A stretch of DNA of 64,000 bases from Streptomyces sp. NRRL F-5135 (GTDB lineage: Bacteria > Actinomycetota > Actinomycetes > Streptomycetales > Streptomycetaceae): contig NZ_JOHR01000013.1 of the NCBI RefSeq assembly GCF_000719775.1, forward strand, positions 293,433-357,432. Direction: 5' to 3'. The notes beneath the pieces were generated by a model that was given only the letters and a program-made list of their open reading frames with translations, had not been told where the DNA came from and did no database searches. Both the position numbers and the translations under genes were made by a program. This document shows positions 1 through 7,672 of this stretch, piece after piece. Position 1 is the first letter of the stretch, and each line of letters starts with the position of its first letter.

Positions 1-1703
1 AGTGCGGAGAGGTTGAGTCCTCCCGGCCGCGCGGCCGTCCCGGTGGTGGGCCGCTCGTTGGTTGCGGTGTCGTTGTCGCGCATCCATGCGGTGCGGGTGG
101 TGTCCCAGCGTCGTGCGTAGTCCGCGCCGGCCGCCTTCGCGGACGAGGCATCGAGGCGGGGATGGAGCGGGCTGGTGGCGGTGACGATGTCCGCGATCTG
201 GTGGGGCTTGATCCGCCAGGACTTGAACAGGCCCGGTGACGCTTCCGGGGTGCCGATGAAGCCTGCCCCCTTGTAGGGGGCTTGGTCGATCCGGAGTCCG
301 CGTGCTCCGGGGAACACCTTGGACAGGTCCATGCCTTCGACTTCTCCGCCGGTCAGGCAGACGCGGGCTTTGCCCTCCCGGCGGATCATCAGGTTGCCCA
401 GGACCGATCCGGTGGCACCGAGGGCGGTCAGGACGGTGCGGATGCCCATGGCCCGCAGCAGCCGGGTGACTTCCAGGATCTTCTCGGCGAGCTTGCGCAT
501 GGCACGGTCGTTGCTGGCCAGGATCTCGGCACCCTCATCGATCACAATCATGATCTGTGGGATCTGCGCGGAGACGGGCAGCAGATCGGTGTTCGCGCTG
601 GTCATGAGGTCCTGGTAGGCCACCTTGCGGTGCTTGCCGATCCGCAAAGCGGTTTCCAGCATGAGCATCGCTTCGGTGTAGGAGGCGGCGACCCAGTCGA
701 CCCCGGGCCGCGTCTCCGACTGCGGGTTGCCGGACGGATCGAGTGCGGGGCGGACCCAGGGCAGGCCGGCCGATCCGGCGTTGAGGTCGATCACCCACGT
801 GAGCACGTCGATGCTGCGGGCGAATCCGGCGAGAACCGTGTGGACGAAGTTCGTCTTGCCGGACCCGGTGGGGCCGATGACCAGCCCGCACTGTTCCCGC
901 AGGAACACGGTCGCGTCGCGGCCGTCCGCACGGACGCCCCAGGGGATCCCGCCCATGATGGACAGGGGCGCGTAGTCGGCGGGGTACCCGATCTCGTCGG
1001 CCAGGACGTTGACGGTGGAGACGTCGATCAGGACGCGGCCCTGGTGGATGCCAGGGCCGGCGGCGGCGGTGCAGCCGTGCGGCAGACGTGCGTCGGCGGA
1101 CAGGCCGGCCGCGTGCTTGGCGATCTGGTCGTAGGTGGCGGCGCCGGGCAGTTCGGCGTCGATGGTGAAGCCGGAGCCGGTGGGCCACTTCTCGATCGCG
1201 AGAACGGTGACCGTGATCCCGCAGACCCGCGCGATCCGGTCCACCCACTCGACGGCCAGCGTGCGCCGCTCGGCGGAGAGTTCCGCGGCCACCTGCCGGT
1301 CCGCCAGCGCGATGAGTTCCAGCTCCCGCGCGTCCTCATACAGGCTGGTGGAGCGGGCGGTGGTGCCGATGCCGACACCGAGGACGGCGAGCGAGCCGAT
1401 CGCGGACCAGGAAAGCGGGCCGGTGGTGATGGCCCACGTGGTCCACCCGGCACCGAGCAGCCAGGACGATGCCCGCAGGGCGACGGTGCGGGCGGAGAGG
1501 CGTTCGCGCAGGGTGGAGATGGTGTGTCCGATGGCGCCAGCCGCGCCGGCGGCCAGGGCCCATGCGGGGGGCATGCCGGTGGCGGCGCCGGTGGTGGCGA
1601 GCGCGAACGCGCCGGTGGTGGCGGACAGGGCGCCGGTCACGGGTCCGTGACCGGCGGCCCAGTCCCACACCGGCCCTGTGGTGGGGGTGTCGGTGGTGGC
1701 CAT
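1..1703 (-). CDS. FtsK/SpoIIIE-like conjugal DNA translocase of the AICE (3' end missing)
   Basis: Reading leftward from ATG at 1703 the frame stays open to the window edge (567 codons, C-terminus cut off). The N-terminus has two to three hydrophobic segments (about residues 25-95). Near residue 277 lies a perfect Walker A, GPTGSGKTN, and about 100 residues further a Walker B-like stretch, IMIVIDEGAE. This is the layout of the FtsK-type translocases (TraB/TraSA) that move double-stranded DNA between mycelia in Streptomyces plasmids and AICEs. It starts 2 bases after the stop of the 522-aa gene and is the most distal gene of the leftward transfer operon that remains in the window; rep, xis and int of the element would be expected further left. 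The family call is firm; the exact subfamily (TraB versus replication-linked FtsK) is not, because the DNA-recognition C-terminus is absent. Confidence 0.88.
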   Translation of the reverse strand, partial: MATTDTPTTGPVWDWAAGHGPVTGALSATTGAFALATTGAATGMPPAWALAAGAAGAIGHTISTLRERLSARTVALRASSWLLGAGWTTWAITTGPLSWSAIGSLAVLGVGIGTTARSTSLYEDARELELIALADRQVAAELSAERRTLAVEWVDRIARVCGITVTVLAIEKWPTGSGFTIDAELPGAATYDQIAKHAAGLSADARLPHGCTAAAGPGIHQGRVLIDVSTVNVLADEIGYPADYAPLSIMGGIPWGVRADGRDATVFLREQCGLVIGPTGSGKTNFVHTVLAGFARSIDVLTWVIDLNAGSAGLPWVRPALDPSGNPQSETRPGVDWVAASYTEAMLMLETALRIGKHRKVAYQDLMTSANTDLLPVSAQIPQIMIVIDEGAEILASNDRAMRKLAEKILEVTRLLRAMGIRTVLTALGATGSVLGNLMIRREGKARVCLTGGEVEGMDLSKVFPGARGLRIDQAPYKGAGFIGTPEASPGLFKSWRIKPHQIADIVTATSPLHPRLDASSAKAAGADYARRWDTTRTAWMRDNDTATNERPTTGTAARPGGLNLSA

Positions 1704-1705
1704 GA

Positions 1706-3274
1706 TCAGACGTTCCAGCCCTTCTCGGCCTCCGGGCCGTTGCGGGGGTCTTCGTGCCGGGCGATGTCGTGCTCGTGAACCTGCCGGAACAGCGGCCCCA
1801 GGTCGGCGGAGGAGTCGACCGCGCGCATGAGCGCGCCGTAGATCTCGTCGAACGCGCCCGCGACGTCCTTCTCCAGCGGGAACTCACTGTCGGAGCGCTC
1901 GGCCAGGATGCGGAAGGTGTTGGCGACCGAGGTCAGCGCTTCGGGCAGGTTCTCGACCATGGTCAGGATCTCCATGGCCGTGTCGGGCTCGTAGGTGCGG
2001 GCCGCGTTCTCCATCTCGGCGGCGGCCTCTTCGAATCGGAAACCGGACACGTTCACGACCTCCACAGGAGACGATGAGGGTGCGGGGACCAGGTGCTTGG
2101 GCCGTTCGGCTTTGTCTCCGATCGGCCGGTCTTCGTCGGAGAGTTCGGCGTCGATGGCTGCTTCGGCGGCGGCCAGACGCTCACGGATCGCGGCGTCACG
2201 CGCGGCCTGCCGCTCCTCGGCCGTGCGCATCAGATGCCGGTACAGGCGGCCGCCCGGGTACTGCAACGCGGTGATACCGAGCTTCCGGCCCAGCGGGGTG
2301 GTCAGCAGCCCGAGGACACCAACCGGCGCGGCGAGCAGAGCAGCCAGCAGCCGGCGCCCCTGCTTCCGGGCGGCCGAGCGCCACAACTGCCGCCGCGCGT
2401 CCCTACGCACGGCACGCTTCATGGCCCGCGCCTGCCGCGCGGTGACAGCGGCCCGGACCTTCTCCCGCGCCCCGTCCACCGCCCTGGCCGCGCTGCGGTC
2501 CCGCGCGGTACGGGCGCGCTGCACCGCAGCGTCACGCCCTGCCCGGACCTTCCCACCCAGCCACGCACCACCCCGACCCCGCCCGGCACCGCCGGAACTC
2601 GAGCCCGAGCCCGTGGCCGAACGGCGGCCGGAGGTGTTGCGGCGGGTGTCGGCGACCTGTCGACGGGCCCGGGTGTTCTGGGTCCGGCGCTCGGCGCGGG
2701 TCGGGGCCGACGTCCGCGCCGACTCCCGCAGTGCCTTGACCTGCCCGGCACGTCCCGACGGTCGCACCGACCGCGACGACGAACTTCCGCCGGGCCGGGC
2801 GCCGGAACGGGTCTTGGACAGCGAGCCCCTGCCGGACGCCCCGGACCCGGAGCGCGACGCGGCGCGGGTGCCGGTGCCGGTCCTCGGACCGCTCGTGCGT
2901 CCCGCGCGGCTTCCGCCCGTGGACTGCTTGGGCATGCGCGGGGCGGGGATCTTCTTCGCGGTCCTGGTGATGGTCTTTGTGGTGCGATTACGCGCCGCGC
3001 GGCGGGCCAGGGCCGCACCGCCGATGAGTGCCGCACCCGCGACCGCGCCGGCGACACCGGCCGGACCGCCAGCCAGAGCAGCGGCGGCGATCCCGCTCAC
3101 GGCGCTGTTGGCGCCGGTCGTGGCCAGCGGAACCACCGGCCACCCACCCGCCGTATGCGCAACTGCGGGGGCGTTCTTCATCGCAGCAGGTTCCGGGGCC
3201 GGTGCGGGGGGTGGTGAGGTCGCGGGAGCCGGCGGTGGGATGTCCACTACCGGTTCCGTGCTGATGTCCGTCAT
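1706..3274 (-). CDS. Low-complexity basic membrane-associated protein of the AICE transfer operon
   Basis: 522 aa. It begins with a Pro/Ala-rich segment, then a hydrophobic Gly/Ala stretch (about residues 42-95), then a long Arg/Ser/Gly-rich basic region (about 95-300), a second short hydrophobic stretch (LLAALLAAPVGVLGLL) and an acidic, helical C-terminal third. I recognise no enzymatic motif. Its place directly before the FtsK-like translocase, with a 2-base gap, argues for translational coupling and a role in conjugal transfer, for example holding DNA or the translocase at the membrane; that role is inference. Composition suggests largely disordered sequence. ATG start; function otherwise unknown. 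Confidence 0.72.
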   Translation of the reverse strand: MTDISTEPVVDIPPPAPATSPPPAPAPEPAAMKNAPAVAHTAGGWPVVPLATTGANSAVSGIAAAALAGGPAGVAGAVAGAALIGGAALARRAARNRTTKTITRTAKKIPAPRMPKQSTGGSRAGRTSGPRTGTGTRAASRSGSGASGRGSLSKTRSGARPGGSSSSRSVRPSGRAGQVKALRESARTSAPTRAERRTQNTRARRQVADTRRNTSGRRSATGSGSSSGGAGRGRGGAWLGGKVRAGRDAAVQRARTARDRSAARAVDGAREKVRAAVTARQARAMKRAVRRDARRQLWRSAARKQGRRLLAALLAAPVGVLGLLTTPLGRKLGITALQYPGGRLYRHLMRTAEERQAARDAAIRERLAAAEAAIDAELSDEDRPIGDKAERPKHLVPAPSSSPVEVVNVSGFRFEEAAAEMENAARTYEPDTAMEILTMVENLPEALTSVANTFRILAERSDSEFPLEKDVAGAFDEIYGALMRAVDSSADLGPLFRQVHEHDIARHEDPRNGPEAEKGWNV

Positions 3275-3302
3275 GCTTGAGACCTCCCTAGGGGAGAGAA
3301 GG

Positions 3303-3341
3303 GGGCCCAGCCAGCGCTGTGGAAGGTGGATGGCTGGGCCC
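3303..3341. terminator. Hairpin between the 73-aa gene and the 522-aa gene
   Basis: An 11-bp perfect stem (GGGCCCAGCCA at 3303-3313 pairing with 3331-3341) encloses a 17-nt loop. It lies in the 81-bp gap inside the leftward transfer operon. No T-tract follows, so it could be an intrinsic attenuator, an mRNA-stability element or an internal terminator that reduces expression of the two distal genes. Confidence 0.5.
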
Positions 3342-3355
3342 TGTGAACATGCAGG

Positions 3356-3577
3356 TCAGAGAGCGTTGGGCTCCATCGAGAAGTACAAGACGATGGGCTG
3401 AGTCAGGCCGAGCCCGGGAGCGTTCTGCTCCATCTCCGTCATGAGCGCGCACAGCGCGTCGTAGCGGGACCACCCCTCACGCGGCGTGAACGTCCCGAAG
3501 CTGGTGGACTGGCCGTTCTTGCCCTGGACGGTGAGTACGTACAGATGCGAGCCCTGAACCGGGCGAGTGGACTGCAC
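3356..3577 (-). CDS. 73-aa hypothetical protein of the AICE transfer operon
   Basis: Starts at GTG 3577 behind an excellent ribosome site (AGGAGG, 6 nt before the start), giving a 73-aa soluble protein. Longer readings in the same frame run into the zinc-protein gene and are not needed. The sequence contains an SFGTFTPREGW segment and a hydrophobic C-terminal strand (PIVLYFSME). Small proteins of this kind sit between the zinc protein and the translocase in many Streptomyces integrative elements, but I know no function for them. The start region resembles that of the 34-aa ORF at 6225 (AGGAGG, six bases, GTG), so both may share translation control. Confidence 0.7.
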   Translation of the reverse strand: MQSTRPVQGSHLYVLTVQGKNGQSTSFGTFTPREGWSRYDALCALMTEMEQNAPGLGLTQPIVLYFSMEPNAL

Positions 3578-3591
3578 AGGAAACCTCCTGC

Positions 3592-3927
3592 TCACGCAGC
3601 GGACTGCGCGGCATCGGCGCACGGCACGCACATGCCGAGCGAAGTGGGAATGACGTAGCCGACATCGCACCCGCACTCCGGGCACGTGCGGCGTGCGACG
3701 TTGGCCTTGGCGAGCGCCTGCCATCGGCCGGGTGTCATCGGCCGGACCGGTTTCGCGTGGTCGATGCGGTAGAGGTAGGCGACCAGCGGGCCGCGTCGGC
3801 GGCGGGGCCGCTGGAGTTCCGCCGCGACGTCCTGCCCGCCGGGGCGGAGCCCGGCGGCGCGGAGCTGTCGACGGGTGGCGTAGCCGTCCGGGGCGAGCCG
3901 CCACCGGTAGACCGGCAGGACGCTCAC
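3592..3927 (-). CDS. RRQRL-motif zinc-ribbon-like protein of AICEs
   Basis: 111 aa from GTG 3927, which overlaps the stop of the DUF2637 gene by 4 bases (GTGA). Near residue 16 is TRRQLRAAGLRPGG, matching the RRQRL-type motif that names a family of small zinc-binding proteins in Streptomyces mobile elements. The C-terminal half has two Cys pairs, CPECGCD and CVPC, about 20 residues apart, fit to bind one zinc. The middle is rich in Arg/Pro. The family is known from conjugative elements but its role is not established; a nucleic-acid-binding accessory role in transfer or replication is inference. Confidence 0.78.
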   Translation of the reverse strand: MSVLPVYRWRLAPDGYATRRQLRAAGLRPGGQDVAAELQRPRRRRGPLVAYLYRIDHAKPVRPMTPGRWQALAKANVARRTCPECGCDVGYVIPTSLGMCVPCADAAQSAA

Positions 3928-4889
3928 GACACCGCGCCTTCGAGGACGTGCCCGGCATCGCGGTGGTCCTGGTAGCGGGCGGAGACCCAGCCGACCGACC
4001 AGCCACACAGGTCTGCGGCGGCCCGCACCGCCAGCCCCTCACCGAACGCCGCGCGCACGATCCGGCGCGCCCGGTCCTCGGGCAGCTTCTCGTTCACCGG
4101 CCCGCCGGACAGCAACGCTGCGCGTTCACGGCGTTCACGCTCGGCCCGCTCCTGCCGCTCACGCTCGACCCGTTCCCGCGCCTCGCGTTCGAGGCGTTCA
4201 CGATCGCGCTGTTGCTGTTCACGCTCGCGTTCACGGCGTTCACGGCCCTCCCGCTCCGCCCGCTCCCGAGCTTGCTGCTCCTGCCGTTCGGCACGGCGGG
4301 CCGCGTCCTCGCGTTCGGTCTGCTCACGGGCCAGACGGGCCTCATGTTCACGCTGTTCACGCAGCAACTGCGCCGCGTGCTCGCGCTCCTCCCGCTCCCG
4401 CCGCTCGGCCCGCTCCTGTCGCTCCCGGGCCGCTTCCTCGCGCGCTTCGCGTTCGGCACGCTGTTCGGCGTCCAATCGTGCGACGGCCGCAGCGATGGCC
4501 CGGCGGTAGGCGAGTCCGGTTTCTGCGGTGACGATGAGCAGCAGCGGCGCGACCGCGTGCACGGCCACTCCCACCAGGTCTTTCTTCAGCGCGCTGTCCG
4601 CGACGTTGAGAGCGAGCGTCATGGCGCCGGTCATCCACCGCAGCACCACCGGCCACCGGCCGCCGTGCCCGCCGAGACGGGCGAGCACGGAGTCAAGGCG
4701 GACCACGATGACGACGGCCGCGTCGACCACGAGGGGCAGGATCGGCGCGGTCCATGCCCACTCTTCGGCCGTGTGCCGGGCCATGAGCGGGGTCACGGTG
4801 AGGACGGAGTAGAGCATCGCGCCGGCCACGATCAGCCACGTCCCGACCGACAGCGCGCGCTCCGCTGAACGGACCTGAACAGCGTTCAC
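3924..4889 (-). CDS. DUF2637-type membrane protein with long charged coiled coil
   Basis: 321 aa from GTG 4889 (4-base overlap with the gene before). Residues 1-125 hold four hydrophobic segments (for example SVGTWLIVAGAMLYSVLTV, APILPLVVDAAVVIVV and AVAPLLLIVTAETGLAY), as in the DUF2637 family of Streptomyces plasmid/AICE transfer and spread proteins. Residues about 135-265 are almost entirely Arg/Glu/Gln/Ala with heptad spacing, an extended coiled coil. The last 55 residues (AVRAAADLCGWSVGWVSARY) look like a helix-turn-helix. The protein may link a membrane complex to DNA near the translocase; that linkage is inference. It sits centrally in the transfer operon. Confidence 0.8.
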   Translation of the reverse strand: MNAVQVRSAERALSVGTWLIVAGAMLYSVLTVTPLMARHTAEEWAWTAPILPLVVDAAVVIVVRLDSVLARLGGHGGRWPVVLRWMTGAMTLALNVADSALKKDLVGVAVHAVAPLLLIVTAETGLAYRRAIAAAVARLDAEQRAEREAREEAARERQERAERREREEREHAAQLLREQREHEARLAREQTEREDAARRAERQEQQARERAEREGRERREREREQQQRDRERLEREARERVERERQERAERERRERAALLSGGPVNEKLPEDRARRIVRAAFGEGLAVRAAADLCGWSVGWVSARYQDHRDAGHVLEGAVS

Positions 4890-5224
4890 GAGACCGCCCC
4901 CGCATCCGCCGGAACGCCGGTTCCGGACGCGATCCGGGTGTAGCCGGTCAGGCGCAGACGGGCCCCGGCGAACACGCCGTGAACATCCAGCACCCCGGTC
5001 CGCCCGTCCCCCTGAACGTGGTGAACAACCTCTGCCGGGTCGATCTCCAGCGCCTCACGCCACGCCTCGAACGAGGCGAACCCGCCGTCATGAAACGACA
5101 GGTGCAACAGGTCCGGATACACGGTCGACACCGACACCGACGGTGCCGGCAGATGCGCGAACTCCACAGCGAGCAGCCGCAGCGCCAGCAGTGGAGCCGA
5201 GAGATCATTCAGCGTGCCCGTCAC
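4886..5224 (-). CDS. 112-aa hypothetical protein of the AICE transfer operon
   Basis: GTG start at 5224 overlaps the stop of the PycTM-like gene (GTGA), and its own stop overlaps the DUF2637 start, so it is locked in a translationally coupled chain. The sequence is a compact alpha/beta protein with no membrane segment, no Cys and no motif I recognise (SVYPDLLHLSFHDGGFASF, then VVHHVQGDGRTGVLDVHG). Function unknown. Confidence 0.7.
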   Translation of the reverse strand: MTGTLNDLSAPLLALRLLAVEFAHLPAPSVSVSTVYPDLLHLSFHDGGFASFEAWREALEIDPAEVVHHVQGDGRTGVLDVHGVFAGARLRLTGYTRIASGTGVPADAGAVS

Positions 5225-5676
5225 AGCGCACCCCCGATCCCGATCACAGCCGCGATGACCAGCAGGGCACCGGCGACGCGGGTCAGGTCGACTGCCCGAC
5301 GCAGCGCCACGTACTTGGTGACAGCGAGACGCGACAGGCTGGCGATGTCCTGTGCGCGGGTGTCCTCGGACAGTCCGGTGGTGATCTCCTGAGCGGTCTG
5401 CGTGGCCCACAGCGGGAACCCGTGCGGGCGCCGGCCGCCCAGGTTCGGGCGGACCGCCCGCAGTAGGAGAGCCGCCGCAGCGAGCAACAGCAGCACGCCG
5501 AGCCCGCCGACCACGTACGCGGCGACCGGCAGACGAACATCAGAGGCGACCGACCAGATACCGGCCAGCAGCGCACCGACGAACGCGAGCAACAGCCCGG
5601 TTTTGGTGTCGGTTCGGGCAATCTCGGCCTTCACTTCCGCGTGTGCGGCCGTCAATGCCTTGTCGAGGATGCTCAC
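5221..5676 (-). CDS. PycTM-like (Pycsar effector family) two-to-three-TM protein inside the AICE operon
   Basis: 151 aa from GTG 5676 (4-base overlap with DUF6284). It starts with an amphipathic helix ending in TDTKTGLLLAFVGALLAG, the hallmark Asp-Thr-Lys followed by a membrane helix seen in the PycTM/DUF5706 family. A second TM helix follows (YVVGGLGVLLLLAAAALLL), then a cytoplasmic part with LSRLAVTKYVALRRAVDLTR and a final TM helix. In Pycsar anti-phage systems such proteins open membranes after binding cCMP or cUMP made by a class III cyclase. No cyclase gene lies beside it here. In this element it may instead be a transfer or entry-exclusion protein, or an orphan effector. The family resemblance is what I see; the activity is not shown. 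Confidence 0.68.
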   Translation of the reverse strand: MSILDKALTAAHAEVKAEIARTDTKTGLLLAFVGALLAGIWSVASDVRLPVAAYVVGGLGVLLLLAAAALLLRAVRPNLGGRRPHGFPLWATQTAQEITTGLSEDTRAQDIASLSRLAVTKYVALRRAVDLTRVAGALLVIAAVIGIGGAL

Positions 5677-5942
5677 GCGGCACCGCCCGGCAGGGTCACC
5701 GTGGCGGCGCGGTTCGAGAACTCCCGGCGCTCGACCAGCACCCGCCGGCGGGCCCGGCGGATCCGTCGGGCGTCCACCTCGTTCGCCGACCGGTCCATGG
5801 CCGTGATCTGCGCGTCCAGCAGGTCGACTTCCGCCATGATGAGCGGCATCTCCCGCTCGATCGCGTCCAGCTCGATGGCCGTCGGCCCGCCGGCGTACCC
5901 GGCGGCCGTAACGAGCGCCTGACGTGCTCCGATGTGATTCAT
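5673..5942 (-). CDS. DUF6284 family protein, first long gene of the AICE transfer operon
   Basis: 89 aa, ATG at 5942 with AGGGAGAG about 9 nt before it. The core (AIELDAIEREMPLIMAEVDL, then LDAQITAMDR and RRARRRVLVERREF) is a helical hairpin typical of DUF6284, a small family found almost only in Streptomyces integrative elements and plasmids. It is coupled by a 4-base overlap to the PycTM-like gene. Function unknown; likely a small cytoplasmic accessory protein. Confidence 0.75.
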   Translation of the reverse strand: MNHIGARQALVTAAGYAGGPTAIELDAIEREMPLIMAEVDLLDAQITAMDRSANEVDARRIRRARRRVLVERREFSNRAATVTLPGGAA

Positions 5943-5982
5943 TGAGTCGGTCTCTCCCTAGCAGGTGGAACGGCTCAGATCA

Positions 5983-6012
5983 GCGGCCCCGGAGTTGCCT
6001 CTCCGGGGCCGC
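5983..6012. terminator. Strong GC hairpin in front of the transfer operon
   Basis: A perfect 12-bp stem (GCGGCCCCGGAG, 5983-5994, with its complement 6001-6012) closes a 6-nt loop. It lies between the 34-aa ORF and DUF6284, both read leftward, so it can stop or attenuate transcription before the transfer genes. There is no run of T, as is common in Streptomyces. Confidence 0.7.
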
Positions 6013-6120
6013 GCGCCGTTCGTGGGGGTAAGCCCTGCCGCAGAGCGCGGCTAGGGCGAGCGCCCCGGACGGAAGTCGAATCCGCCGACCCGGTAGCCGG
6101 GCCACCATCGGGGCAGTTGG

Positions 6121-6225
6121 TCAGCGCGTGCCCTTCGCCTTCGCGGCGGCTTCACTGCGCTTGGTGGCCTCAGCGGCCTTACGGGCCAACTCGGCCCGTT
6201 CCGTCTCTGTCAGACTGGTGACCAC
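6121..6225 (-). CDS. 34-aa leader-like small protein
   Basis: GTG at 6225 follows AGGAGG by 6 nt, one of the best ribosome sites in the window. It opens a short frame encoding a charged, Ala/Lys/Glu-rich helix (ERAELARKAAEATKRSEAAA) that ends in KGTR. A longer reading from 6381 is possible but lacks such a site. Its position between the operator/leader region and a terminator hairpin ahead of the transfer operon suggests a leader peptide or a small DNA/RNA-binding protein. No homologue is recognised. Confidence 0.55.
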   Translation of the reverse strand: MVTSLTETERAELARKAAEATKRSEAAAKAKGTR

Positions 6226-6548
6226 AGGTTTCCTCCTAGCAAGGCGCCTGTACGCAGGTCCCGGGTCGCACCCCGGGGCCTGCTCTGGTTTTGGCCTCTC
6301 GGTGTCGAGCGGCCACGACCACCCGGCCTCTCTGTGAGCAGGCCGGGGATCGTGTGCGCTCGCGCACAGGGAGGGCTTCACCGGTCCGCCGTTGCCGCGG
6401 TCGGCCGGTCCCGAGCCCGTTCATCGGGCGCGCCATCGTCGCTGCTCTGGCGGTAGCAGGGCGGCGCGGGCTGGATGGCACCCGAGGGGTGTTCTCCAGA
6501 GCCAGCACGTGAAGATGCCGCCGACGACGTCACCCGGTCGCCCTCGGG

Positions 6549-6598
6549 GACGGCCATCACCCGGGCCGTCGCGGAGACAGGGGCTCTCACCCCATCTC
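6549..6598 (-). promoter_or_regulatory. Structured 5' leader RNA of the leftward AICE transcript
   Basis: Two adjacent stems can form: GACGGCC (6549-6555) with 6564-6570 around an 8-nt loop, and a two-part stem 6574-6577/6595-6598 plus 6580-6583/6590-6593 around a short loop. Both lie in the untranslated leader about 300-400 nt before the 34-aa ORF. It may be a cis-acting regulatory RNA, but it does not match any riboswitch I can name. Confidence 0.35.
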
Positions 6599-6698
6599 GG
6601 TTCACTGTGCAGTTCTCAAGCAACCGGCGCTCTCATCGGCCTCGCTCCCGTTCGCACGGGGGCCTCTGGGCGCAGCTACGCACATCACTCAAAGCGAT

Positions 6699-6713
6699 GC
6701 ATGTATTACATGC
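6699..6713. promoter_or_regulatory. 15-bp perfect palindrome, likely GntR operator
   Basis: GCATGTATTACATGC is a perfect inverted repeat around a central T. The core TGTATTACA fits the general GntR half-site pattern (GT..AC). The site is an AT-rich island in the divergent control region, about 190 bp before the XRE start, and could cover a -10 box (TATTAC or TAATAC) on either strand. The obvious partner is the tandem GntR protein encoded at 8710-9156. Confidence 0.6.
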
Positions 6714-6901
6714 CTCTCACCATGGCAGGGCGGTTCCGGGCTGTCAACCTTCGGGATTTCGCTGTCGGAACCGCCGCCCTCGATCAGCGACATGACCAGC
6801 TTGGCAACGAAGTGCGGGACGTTGCACTCCGTGCGTGTACGACTCACGCTCGGCTCGCTAGAGTCGAAGTCGTCCCAGCGCGTCCCGGACGGGAGGGTCA
6901 C

Positions 6902-7672
6902 ATGGCGAACGAGAGGCTTCGCGGGGCGATCGTGGAGAGCGGCCTCAAGCTGGAGCAGGTGGCGGAACGTCTCGGAGTCTCACCCAAGACCGTCGAACGG
7001 TGGGTCTCTGAGCCAAACCGCAAGCCCTACAGGCGGTTTCAGTACGCCGTCGCCTCCATGCTCCGGCGTGAGGTCTCGTTCCTCTGGCCGGACGAACGGA
7101 CCTCCGAGCAAGTCACCGCGTCCAGCGACTCAGAAGTGCTGAAGCTCTATCCGCACCGTTCCGTAGTCCCGCAAGACATGTGGACGAAGCTGTACGCGGA
7201 CGCGACGTCGCACTTCGACGTGCTGGTCTACTCGGGCTTTTGGCTGACAGAGGATCCGAGATTTCATCGGTTGGTGCGAGAGAAGTCATCCGCCGGGGTG
7301 CCGGTCCGATTCATGCTTGGCGACCCCGGCAGTGCGGCCGTCGCCGTTCGCGGTGACGACGAAGGAATCGGGTCAGCCATGGCAGGAAAGATCCGGAACG
7401 CGCTGATGAATTACGCGCCGCTCTTCCCTCTGCCGGGCGTGGAGTTCAGGCTCCATGCCACGACGCTCTACAACTCGATCTACCGTTCCGACAACGAGCT
7501 GTTAGCGAATGGCCATGTCTACGGCGTAGGCGCCTATATGGCGCCCGTACTGCATCTTCAGCGCGTCCCTGGTGGCGAACTGTTCGATACCTACGCCGAG
7601 AGCGTAGAGCGCGTCTGGGAGAGCTCCCGACGGATCACATCACCCACCGACTATGAAGGCGCTACATCGTGA
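6902..7672 (+). CDS. XRE-family regulator with DUF5919 domain
   Basis: 256 aa, ATG 6902 with GGGAGGG close before it. Residues about 5-60 form a helix-turn-helix (LEQVAERLGVSPKTVERWVS). The rest (about 85-245) matches the DUF5919 type, a phospholipase-D-like fold without obvious HKD residues, with SHFDVLVYSGFWL and VPVRFMLGDP. Such proteins are paired with a NUDIX protein in pSAM2-type elements and other AICEs, where they act in copy control or transfer control. The stop overlaps the NUDIX start by 4 bases (GTGA), so the two are co-translated. Confidence 0.82.
   Translation: MANERLRGAIVESGLKLEQVAERLGVSPKTVERWVSEPNRKPYRRFQYAVASMLRREVSFLWPDERTSEQVTASSDSEVLKLYPHRSVVPQDMWTKLYADATSHFDVLVYSGFWLTEDPRFHRLVREKSSAGVPVRFMLGDPGSAAVAVRGDDEGIGSAMAGKIRNALMNYAPLFPLPGVEFRLHATTLYNSIYRSDNELLANGHVYGVGAYMAPVLHLQRVPGGELFDTYAESVERVWESSRRITSPTDYEGATS

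Larger units (their letters stand above)
6226..6901. promoter_or_regulatory. 676-bp divergent control region of the AICE
   Basis: This stretch separates the leftward transfer operon from the rightward XRE-NUDIX operon. I see no convincing gene in it; short open frames here lack codon bias and ribosome sites. It contains a 15-bp palindrome (6699-6713) and a set of strong hairpins (6549-6598), and it must hold promoters in both directions. No repeated 8-mers of the TraB-recognition (clt) type were found by eye. Confidence 0.6.

Noticed and set aside
282..1778. 498-aa open frame on the + strand opposite the translocase
   Set aside because: It is an antisense shadow created by GC-rich third positions; the minus-strand frame has Walker A and B motifs and operon spacing.
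5221..5676. Complete Pycsar defence system in the AICE
   Set aside because: No cyclase gene is next to the PycTM-like gene; all neighbours are conjugation genes.
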